Assembly: GCF_037450285.1 (NCBI RefSeq)
Contig: NZ_JAQISN010000001.1
Span: forward strand, 186,001 to 250,000
Origin: Erwinia sp. SLM-02
GTDB lineage: Bacteria; Pseudomonadota; Gammaproteobacteria; Enterobacterales; Enterobacteriaceae
Length of the DNA stretch: 64,000 nucleotides
Direction: 5' to 3'
The notes under the pieces are model-generated. The model made no database searches. It was not told the origin of the DNA and worked only from the letters and a program-made list of their open reading frames with translations. A program made the translations under genes and the position numbers. This document shows, in pieces, positions 1 through 6,571 of the stretch (positions are counted from its first letter, which is position 1; the number at the start of each line of letters is the position of its first letter).

Positions 1-1209
1 GCCTATCGCCAACACCATACCGAACATCGTCAGGGTGTTTATCGAATAGCCAAAGGCGCTGATAATGGCAAAGGTTCCCAGCAAGACGACCGGTACGGCG
101 ATCGTTGGGATCAGCGTGGCGCGGAAGTTCTGCAGGAACAGATACATTACCAGGAAGACCAGCACGATCGCTTCAACCAGCGTTTTTACCACTTCGTTAA
201 TAGAGATTTTAACGAACGGCGTGGTGTCATACGGATAAACCACTTTCAGGCCGGAAGGGAAGAACGGCTCAAGCTTGCTCAGTTCCGCTTTAACGGCGGA
301 AGCGGTGTCCAGGGCGTTAGCACCGGTCGCCAGCTTAATCCCCAGACCAGAAGCCGGTTTGCCGTTGAAGCGGGCGATGATCTCGTAGTTCTCACCACCC
401 AGTTCGATCTGCGCAACATCCTTCAGACGAACCTGCGAACCATCGGTATTCACCTTCAGCAAGATTTTGCCGAACTCTTCCGCCGAGGTCAGACGGGTCT
501 GCGCAATGATGGAGGCGTTAAGCTGCTGCCCCTTCACCGGCGGTGAACCGCCAAGCTGACCTGCCGCCACCTGGGCGTTCTGAGTATTGATGGCGCTGAT
601 CACATCCACCGGCGTCAACTGGTAGTTGTTGAGCTTGTGCGGGTCCATCCAGACGCGCATAGCATACTGCGCACCGAACAGCTGCGTATCGCCCACGCCA
701 GCCACACGACTGATCGGGTCTTTAACGTTAGACCCGATGTAGTCGGAGATGTCGTTCTGCGTCATGGTGCCGTCATCATTGATGAAGCCGGCGACCATCA
801 GGAAGCTGCTGGAGGATTTCTGAACGCGAATACCCTGCTGCTGAACTTCCTGTGGCAGCAGTGGCATTGCCAGCTGCAGCTTGTTCTGAACCTGAACCTG
901 AGCAATATCGGCATTGGTGCCGGACTCAAAGGTCAGCGTCAGCTGCAACGTCCCCGTTGAGTCACTGCTTGAGCCCATATACATCAGGCCATCAATGCCG
1001 TTCATATTTTGTTCGATAACCTGCGTGACCGAGTCCTGCAAGGTTTTCGCATCCGCACCAGGATAGGTCGCTGAGATCTCGATTGCCGTTGGCGCAACGT
1101 TAGGATATTGCTCAATCGGCAGTTTCAGGATCGACAGTACGCCCGCCAGCATAATAATGATGGCGATAACCCAGGCGAAAATCGGGCGATCGATAAAAAA
1201 CTTAGCCAT
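1..1209 (-). CDS. acrB: AcrB, RND multidrug efflux pump inner-membrane subunit (N-terminal part only)
   Basis: Proton-driven inner-membrane transporter of the AcrAB-TolC tripartite drug and bile-salt efflux pump. The visible 403 codons start MAKFFIDRPIFAWVIAIIIM (first transmembrane helix), run through the porter domain and stop at FGMVLAIG in TM4, just before the proton-relay aspartates expected at about 407/408. The gene continues past window position 1. It starts 16 bp after the acrA stop, so acrA and acrB form one operon. The near-identity to E. coli AcrB leaves little doubt about the assignment. Confidence 0.97.
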   Translation of the reverse strand, partial: MAKFFIDRPIFAWVIAIIIMLAGVLSILKLPIEQYPNVAPTAIEISATYPGADAKTLQDSVTQVIEQNMNGIDGLMYMGSSSDSTGTLQLTLTFESGTNADIAQVQVQNKLQLAMPLLPQEVQQQGIRVQKSSSSFLMVAGFINDDGTMTQNDISDYIGSNVKDPISRVAGVGDTQLFGAQYAMRVWMDPHKLNNYQLTPVDVISAINTQNAQVAAGQLGGSPPVKGQQLNASIIAQTRLTSAEEFGKILLKVNTDGSQVRLKDVAQIELGGENYEIIARFNGKPASGLGIKLATGANALDTASAVKAELSKLEPFFPSGLKVVYPYDTTPFVKISINEVVKTLVEAIVLVFLVMYLFLQNFRATLIPTIAVPVVLLGTFAIISAFGYSINTLTMFGMVLAIG

Positions 1210-1225
1210 GAATCAGTGGCTCCTG

Positions 1226-2425
1226 TTAAGACTTGCTTTGTTCAGACTGCGCCTGAGGCTGTGCTGCTGCTTTGGAGCTGTCTTCGCTAACTTCCTGTGG
1301 CGTTACGGCCGCACCTGGTCTGACACGCTGCAGCCCGGTGATAATAACTTTGTCACCTTCTTTCAGCCCACCGGTCACCAGCCACTTGTCGCCAATTGCC
1401 TGATCTGCGGTCAGATTACGGACCTCAACCTTATTGTCTGCACCTACCACCATGGCGGTAGCCTGGCCGGTTGGGGTACGGGTCACGCCCTGCTGTGGAA
1501 CCAGCAGCGCATTCGGGTTGGTGCCTTCATCCAGACGTGCACGCACGAACATGCCCGGCAGCAGGCTGTGATCCTGATTAGGGAACACGGCGCGCAGCGT
1601 GATAGAACCGGTGGTTTCATCGACGGTGACATCAGAGAATTCTAATGTACCCTTCTGCGCGTACTCGCTACCATTCTGCATTAACAGCTTAACTTCAGCC
1701 TTACCGTTCGCCTGCTGCAGCGTACCGGCATTCAGTTCATTACGCAGACGGATAAAGTCTTCGCTGGACTGAGTGACATCGACATAAATCGGGTCCAGCT
1801 GCTGAACGGTAGCCAGAGCGTTTGTCTGGCCACTGGTCACCAGTGCACCTTCGGTAACGGAAGATTTACCAATACGGCCGCTGATAGGTGAGGTGACTTT
1901 GGTGTAAGCCAGATTAATACGTGCGCTTTCTACCGCGGCCTGCGCGGCCTGAACTGCCGCTGCGGTCTGGCTTTGCGTCGCTACCGCCTGATCATAGTCC
2001 TGCTGACTGATGTACTTGGTACCCAGCAGAGGCTTATAGCGTTTCACGGTCAGGCTGGCGATTTGTGCATTAGCCTGTGCCTGAGCAAGATCGCCCTTCG
2101 CGCTGTCCCAGGCGGCTTTGTAGGTCGCCGGGTCAATCTGATAGAGGGATTCACCCGCCTTGATGTCGCTACCTTCAACAAAATTGCGCTTCAGAATAAT
2201 GCCAGAAACCTGCGGGCGAACTTCTGCGATACGGAAAGATGAGGTACGACCCGGCAGGTCGGTGGTAATTTTAAGCGGAGCGCTTTTCAGCGTAACGATG
2301 CCCACTTCAGGAGCCTGTTGTTGCCCAGCCTGTTGTTGCTCTTTGTTATCACATCCTGCCAGTACCAGGCTGCCTGAAAGCATCAGAACGGCCGCCAGAG
2401 GCGTTAGCCCTCTGTTTTTGTTCAT
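1226..2425 (-). CDS. acrA: AcrA, periplasmic adaptor lipoprotein of AcrAB-TolC
   Basis: Membrane-fusion protein that links AcrB to TolC in the periplasm. 399 residues, against 397 in E. coli. The N-terminus is a lipoprotein signal with lipobox LAGC and acylated cysteine at position 25. The hairpin, lipoyl and beta-barrel domains follow (KRNFVEG, SPISGRIGKSSVTEGALV, TGSITLRAVFPN, LLPGMFVRARL are typical stretches). First gene of acrAB, divergent from acrR; the shared 140-bp gap carries the AcrR operator. Confidence 0.97.
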   Translation of the reverse strand: MNKNRGLTPLAAVLMLSGSLVLAGCDNKEQQQAGQQQAPEVGIVTLKSAPLKITTDLPGRTSSFRIAEVRPQVSGIILKRNFVEGSDIKAGESLYQIDPATYKAAWDSAKGDLAQAQANAQIASLTVKRYKPLLGTKYISQQDYDQAVATQSQTAAAVQAAQAAVESARINLAYTKVTSPISGRIGKSSVTEGALVTSGQTNALATVQQLDPIYVDVTQSSEDFIRLRNELNAGTLQQANGKAEVKLLMQNGSEYAQKGTLEFSDVTVDETTGSITLRAVFPNQDHSLLPGMFVRARLDEGTNPNALLVPQQGVTRTPTGQATAMVVGADNKVEVRNLTADQAIGDKWLVTGGLKEGDKVIITGLQRVRPGAAVTPQEVSEDSSKAAAQPQAQSEQSKS

Positions 2426-2514
2426 AAATAAACCTCGAATGTCCGGTATCGATTGTTCAATGGATCACAAACCCATAAACCCATTGCTGCGTTTAAATTA
2501 TGGTCGTGCTATGG

Positions 2515-2538
2515 TACATACATTCGGAAATGTATGTA
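2515..2538. promoter_or_regulatory. AcrR operator palindrome
   Basis: A 24-bp inverted repeat with arms TACATACATT and AATGTATGTA around a CGGA centre lies in the acrA-acrR divergent gap. The arms match the known AcrR binding site of E. coli, so AcrR probably represses both acrAB and its own gene from here. Confidence 0.9.
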
Positions 2539-2565
2539 AATCTACCATTTTGTAAAAACCCCACT

Positions 2566-3207
2566 ATGGCACGAAATACCAAACAGCAGGCGCAGGAAAC
2601 GCGCAATCACATTATCACTGCAGCGATCGAACGCTTTTCAGAGGTCGGCGTTTCCAAAACGTCGCTGGCTGATATTGCCGCTGCCGCTGGCGTGACCCGG
2701 GGGGCAATCTACTGGCATTTTAAAAATAAAACCGATTTGCTAAACGAGATCTGGGCACAGTCCGATTCCGTTATGGCGGATCTGGAACTTGAGTATCAAT
2801 CAAAATACCCTGCGGATCCACTGTCTGTTATGCGTGCAATGATACTGTATGTCTTTGACGCGACAACCAGTGATCCAAGAAGACGGGCATTGATGGAAAT
2901 TATTTATCACAAATGTGAATTTGTTGGTGAAATGGCAACGCTGCAGCTGATGCAGCAAAATCTCTATCTCGAGTGTTATGAAAAGATAGAGGATGTTTTA
3001 AAACAGTGCATCGTGGCAAAACAGCTGCCGGAAAATCTGAACACCCCGCGTGCGGCCATCATCATCCGTGGCTATATCAGCGGAATTATCGAAAACTGGC
3101 TGTTTATGCCCGAGAGCTTTAGCCTCTCCGACGATGCACCGCAGCTGGTCGACACGCTGGTTGATATGCTGATGTACTGCCCAACCCTGCGCGATGCCAC
3201 CCGTTAG
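2566..3207 (+). CDS. acrR: AcrR, TetR-family repressor of acrAB
   Basis: Drug-responsive repressor of the efflux operon. 213 residues from MARNTKQQAQETR. The TetR helix-turn-helix lies at about residues 28-55 (SLADIAAAAGVTRGAIYWHF), followed by the ligand-binding domain. An upstream in-frame ATG at 2500 would add 22 residues read through the operator, so the family start at 2566 is preferred. Its stop codon overlaps the end of rsmS on the other strand by 4 bp. Confidence 0.95.
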   Translation: MARNTKQQAQETRNHIITAAIERFSEVGVSKTSLADIAAAAGVTRGAIYWHFKNKTDLLNEIWAQSDSVMADLELEYQSKYPADPLSVMRAMILYVFDATTSDPRRRALMEIIYHKCEFVGEMATLQLMQQNLYLECYEKIEDVLKQCIVAKQLPENLNTPRAAIIIRGYISGIIENWLFMPESFSLSDDAPQLVDTLVDMLMYCPTLRDATR

Positions 3208-3353
3208 ACTTTTTCGGCAACTTTCCGCTCATAGTCCCGCTGAACAATAGCCAGCGCGGCCAGTACCGTTTCCGGATCGAGCTGGTTCTCCTCCAGCAGC
3301 ATGATCAAATCCACAGCCAGTTTGACCTCCTGAGGGGCATTTTCCAGCGACAT
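3204..3353 (-). CDS. rsmS: RsmS-like small regulator (YbaM family)
   Basis: A 49-residue protein beginning MSLENAPQEVKLAVDLIMLL, closely matching E. coli YbaM (53 aa), known as RsmS in Pectobacterium where it modulates secondary metabolism and virulence. It is largely helical and acidic. It is convergent with acrR, ends inside the acrR stop region, and lies 11 bp after the GlsB/YeaQ-family gene upstream on the same strand, so the two are probably co-transcribed. Found by reading the minus strand; it is shorter than the usual ORF cutoff. Confidence 0.85.
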   Translation of the reverse strand: MSLENAPQEVKLAVDLIMLLEENQLDPETVLAALAIVQRDYERKVAEKV

Positions 3354-3364
3354 AACTTCTCCTT

Positions 3365-3610
3365 TCAGATACGTAAAATTTTAATGACCACGGCCATCAC
3401 CAGTCCACCCGCCAGCGCAAACGCAACGGACCGCATATCGAACTGAGCAAGGGTGCCGTAGCCAAAATAGTTGCTGATGTAGCCACCAATCAGCGCGCCG
3501 ATGATGGTCAGAACCAGCGTTGCAGCCCGCCCGCCGGGACGGCCCGGGAAATAGCGTCGAACAATAACACCCACCAGTAAGCCGATGATTATCCAGGAAA
3601 GAAGCCCCAT
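3365..3610 (-). CDS. GlsB/YeaQ/YmgE-family small membrane protein
   Basis: 81 residues with three predicted hydrophobic helices (WIIIGLLVGVIV; LVLTIIGALIGGYIS; VAFALAGGLVMAVVI) and the family pattern PGGRAATLVLTIIGALIGG. Members are small stress-associated inner-membrane proteins of unknown biochemical role. The E. coli locus has mscK and other genes here, so this gene is a local difference. The family call is secure; a function cannot be given. Confidence 0.85.
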   Translation of the reverse strand: MGLLSWIIIGLLVGVIVRRYFPGRPGGRAATLVLTIIGALIGGYISNYFGYGTLAQFDMRSVAFALAGGLVMAVVIKILRI

Positions 3611-3658
3611 ATTACTTCTCCAGTCAGAGTGATCACTGAGTATAGTTTGCCGTGGCGA

Positions 3659-4195
3659 CTAGCGATCCCGCTCGCGGTTTTCAATACTGCGTTCAATGCG
3701 TTTCAGCGCCTGCAGACACCGCTGCAGGCGGCCTTCCAGTGCGGCCAGTTCGCGCTGAAGCTGCTGCTGCTGTGCGAGGGTTTCCCGAGTCGCCAGCAGG
3801 CTTTCGCGGTCGGCAATCATCGCACGCAGGCGGCGCTCAAAGTCCTGATGCTGAGAAAGCTTCTCATACAGATTTTCCTTTTCTACCACCGGTTCGGCCT
3901 CACGGCTGCGCAGCGTCTGGGTGGCCAGTTCGCGCTGTAGCGCCCCCATCTGTAACACCACGCGCTCGGCCATCCACGCAACGCGCTCGGCGCGATTGTC
4001 CCGCACGCTCTGCTTTAACTGCATCATTGTCTGCTGTATTTCCAGCAAATAATCCCCCAGCCGGGTGGAATGGCCGTGAAACAGCTGGTGGTCAAAACGC
4101 GCCTTTGCCGAACGCTGGTTGGCGTGTGGCTCCACGGCGCGTGCTAACTGTGCCAGCTGCGTATCCAGCTGCTGCAGTAAACCTGCACTTTTCAT
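3659..4195 (-). CDS. priC: PriC, primosomal replication protein N''
   Basis: PriC helps load DnaB at stalled forks in PriA-independent or Rep-linked replication restart. About 178 residues, all-helical and Arg/Gln-rich, with the family core HQDFERRLRAMIADRESLLA at about 120-140. Two in-frame ATGs occur (4201 and 4195). A GGAG motif abuts the first and is 6 bases from the second, and E. coli PriC begins MKTALLL, so 4195 (MKSAGLLQ) is chosen. Divergent from ybaN, as in E. coli. Confidence 0.88.
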   Translation of the reverse strand: MKSAGLLQQLDTQLAQLARAVEPHANQRSAKARFDHQLFHGHSTRLGDYLLEIQQTMMQLKQSVRDNRAERVAWMAERVVLQMGALQRELATQTLRSREAEPVVEKENLYEKLSQHQDFERRLRAMIADRESLLATRETLAQQQQLQRELAALEGRLQRCLQALKRIERSIENRERDR

Positions 4196-4260
4196 TTTCA
4201 TCTCCGTGGCCGCGATCGCGATATGATAACCTGTTTATGACATATTTTGACGGGTACGCC

Positions 4261-4638
4261 ATGCAACGTGTTCTTTTATTGATTCTCGGCTGGCTGGCGA
4301 TGGTGCTGGCAACCCTGGGAGCGGTCCTGCCGCTGCTGCCGACCACGCCTTTCCTGCTGTTAGCGGCCTGGTGTTTTGCGCGTTCGTCACCGCGTTTCCA
4401 TCACTGGCTGCTCTATCGCTCGATATTCGGTCGCTATCTGCGGCACTGGCAGCAGCATCGTGCGATGCCGCCCGGTGCCAAGAGCCGGGCGATTGTTTTT
4501 ATCCTGCTGACCTTCGCATTTTCACTGTGGATGGTGAAAATTCTCTGGGTTCGCCTGATGTTACTGGCGATCCTGTGCTGTCTGTTGGTGTTTATGGCCC
4601 GGCTTCCGGTGGTTGAGGAAGAGCAAGAAAATCGCTGA
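4261..4638 (+). CDS. ybaN: YbaN, DUF454 inner-membrane protein
   Basis: 125 residues starting MQRVLLLILGWLAMVLATLG. It has an N-terminal transmembrane hairpin with the family motif LPLLPTTPFLLLAAWCFARSSPRF, and a second pair of helices near the C-terminus. An upstream in-frame ATG at 4237 is possible, but the E. coli homologue starts at the position used here. The function of DUF454 proteins is unknown. It lies between priC and apt as in E. coli. Confidence 0.9.
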   Translation: MQRVLLLILGWLAMVLATLGAVLPLLPTTPFLLLAAWCFARSSPRFHHWLLYRSIFGRYLRHWQQHRAMPPGAKSRAIVFILLTFAFSLWMVKILWVRLMLLAILCCLLVFMARLPVVEEEQENR

Positions 4639-4794
4639 TTTTCTCAAACACGGTTGCAATTGTTGGACGGTTTGCATAGATTTGGTCGTTTTCGTGCGCG
4701 GCTTCCCTTTCACGTTTGAATTTCACCCGACCGATCCACGGCCTGGGGAATGGAAGCTGCGCGAGTCAGATTTGTATTTACCAGGCATAACATT

Positions 4795-5346
4795 ATGACC
4801 GCGACTGCGCAGCAGCTAGATTTTCTTAAAAACAGTATCAAAAGCATCCCGGATTATCCTAAACCGGGCATCCTGTTTCGTGATGTCACCAGCCTGCTGG
4901 AAGACCCGAAAGCGTATGCGCTGAGCATTGAGCTGTTAGTTGAACGCTACCGTAACGCGGGTATCACGAAGGTCGTGGGTACTGAAGCGCGTGGCTTCCT
5001 GTTTGGCGCACCGGTTGCGCTGGGGCTGGGCGTTGGTTTTATTCCCGTGCGTAAGCCGGGCAAACTGCCGCGTCAGACCTTCTCTGAAAGCTACGAGCTG
5101 GAATACGGCACCGACAGCTTAGAACTGCACTGTGATGCCATTCAGCCGGGTGACGTGGTGCTGGTGGTGGACGATCTGCTGGCCACCGGTGGGACGATTG
5201 AAGCGACCGTTAAGCTGATCCATCGCGCGGGCGGCATCGTTAAAGACGCCGCGTTTATTATCAATCTGTTTGACCTGACGGGCGAATCGCGCCTCAAAGC
5301 GCTGGGGCTGAACGTATACAGCCTGGTGAACTTCCCGGGTCACTAA
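4795..5346 (+). CDS. apt: Adenine phosphoribosyltransferase
   Basis: Purine salvage enzyme: adenine plus PRPP gives AMP and pyrophosphate. 183 residues from MTATAQQLDFLKN, the same length as E. coli Apt. The PRPP-binding motif VVLVVDDLLATGGT lies at about 119-132, and TEARGFLFG is the adenine-site region. An in-frame ATG at 4750 would add 15 residues with no family support. In E. coli dnaX follows directly; here the Omp85/Skp-like pair intervenes. Confidence 0.96.
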   Translation: MTATAQQLDFLKNSIKSIPDYPKPGILFRDVTSLLEDPKAYALSIELLVERYRNAGITKVVGTEARGFLFGAPVALGLGVGFIPVRKPGKLPRQTFSESYELEYGTDSLELHCDAIQPGDVVLVVDDLLATGGTIEATVKLIHRAGGIVKDAAFIINLFDLTGESRLKALGLNVYSLVNFPGH

Positions 5347-5353
5347 TGCTGTC

Positions 5354-5380
5354 CGGTGGGCCGCCGTCGCTGGCCCACCG
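5354..5380. repeat. Hairpin after apt
   Basis: Perfect 9-bp inverted repeat CGGTGGGCC / GGCCCACCG with a 9-base loop just after the apt stop. There is no T-tract on either strand, so it is either a weak terminator or an mRNA 3'-end stabiliser. Confidence 0.5.
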
Positions 5381-5447
5381 CCATCCTTCTGATTTAAACC
5401 GTTACCGGCGACATTCTCGCCACCGACTCCGTTAACTCATTAATTCG

Positions 5448-6101
5448 TTAATTCGCCGCTGCCGCATCGGGCGGTGTGTCTGCTCCTGTGGACTGCGGTG
5501 CCTTCGATTTCTCCGTCTGGGTTCCTGTATCCATCGGCGCTTTGAATGCTTTGGCATCTTCAGCCTTGCCCGGGAGGAGGCCCGAGAGAGGGGCCATCAT
5601 CGAAGGCTGGTTGATCTGCAGCACCGGTAATTCGGCAAAAGTAATCTGGCGTTGATCCACCGCAGCCAGCACCTCATCGGTACAGTCTGCCTGCTTATCG
5701 CTGCTGACCAGGGCCAGTTGAGCCGGGAAGATCACGCCGATATTATGTTCTTTACGCCACTTTTCAGCCTCTTCGTAGACGATCTTTTTCAGCGCATCGC
5801 TCACCCCGCGCTCTTCCACACTGAACTGCCTGACCAGCGTTTCCTCTGCGTTACTGAACACCCGCTGCTGTTCTTCTAACGGCGCGTTCTGGTAGCTCCT
5901 GTGCAAATCGTCCATCCCTTTCTGGAAGCGCCGATCGATAATACTCAGATGCTCACGTCCGGCTTTTCCCGGTGCCGATTCAGCAATAATTCGCTCCACG
6001 TTCAACAGGGCTATTTTTCCCTGCGCTTCGGGATGCTGATAAAAGATATAGCCCAGAGCAACGATCAGTAGAACGCTCAGTACCGCGCAAAGTATTTTCA
6101 T
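5448..6101 (-). CDS. Skp/OmpH-like periplasmic protein, divergent
   Basis: 217 residues: an uncleaved signal anchor or signal peptide (about 1-25), then GKIALLNVERIIAESAPGKA, which resembles the start of mature Skp (KIAIVNMGSLF), then a charged helical region (about 50-125) like the Skp coiled-coil arms, then a Pro/Thr/Ala-rich tail (about 165-217) absent from Skp. It lies on the same strand downstream of the BamA-like gene, the normal bamA-skp order, but 470 bp away. The family call rests on pattern; the detailed role, probably outer-membrane protein chaperoning, is inference. Confidence 0.65.
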   Translation of the reverse strand: MKILCAVLSVLLIVALGYIFYQHPEAQGKIALLNVERIIAESAPGKAGREHLSIIDRRFQKGMDDLHRSYQNAPLEEQQRVFSNAEETLVRQFSVEERGVSDALKKIVYEEAEKWRKEHNIGVIFPAQLALVSSDKQADCTDEVLAAVDQRQITFAELPVLQINQPSMMAPLSGLLPGKAEDAKAFKAPMDTGTQTEKSKAPQSTGADTPPDAAAAN

Positions 6102-6571
6102 TCGGTGTTCTCATGTAGTTAAGTAATGGCCAGCGGCAGGAGCCGGCAGGGCTGAACGGCAGACAGCACTCAGCCCCAGTGCATAATGCGGTACCGGGAG
6201 CAGAGCGGGATTGAGGATCGAGGGGTAGGGCACAGTCAATTTCCTTTTGACATTTAGTGGAACCAGATTCTTAAAATTTGACTCTATCCATGAGTGAGAA
6301 ACTGCCTCCCCAATATCTGGCGTTATCATGCATATTCTACGCGTTTTTTTTTGTTTTTTAATGTGGTGGTGGCTTTATTGAACTTATTTTAAGTAAAAAT
6401 AAAGGCCGCCGGCGAAGGTGACCTTTTTTTATTTTATAACAACGAGGGTGAGGGGTTTGCTCAGAACCCGTTCACGCCGTCATAATAACACTCCGATGGG
6501 TAATGAATCTGTCAAATATAAATATGATCGGGTAATGTTTTTGTAATTTTCTACGATTTAAATATCGCTAA
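6102..6571. other. AT-rich gap between the BamA-like and Skp-like genes
   Basis: No convincing gene. It has several A/T runs and the terminator-like hairpin noted at 6401. A 72-codon frame on the minus strand ending at 6111 has no ribosome site or family resemblance. The promoter of the Skp-like gene probably lies in this stretch. Confidence 0.6.
6401..6430 (+). terminator. Possible bidirectional terminator
   Basis: AAAGG and CCTTT arms flank a GC-rich centre, with a run of seven T on the plus strand and an ATTTTT run following the mirror arm on the minus strand. On the minus strand it would end the BamA-like transcript before the Skp-like gene. The stem is short, so the call is tentative. 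Confidence 0.4.

Noticed and set aside
6111..6329. 72-codon minus-strand frame before the Skp-like gene
   Set aside because: No ribosome site and low-complexity content; more likely leader sequence.
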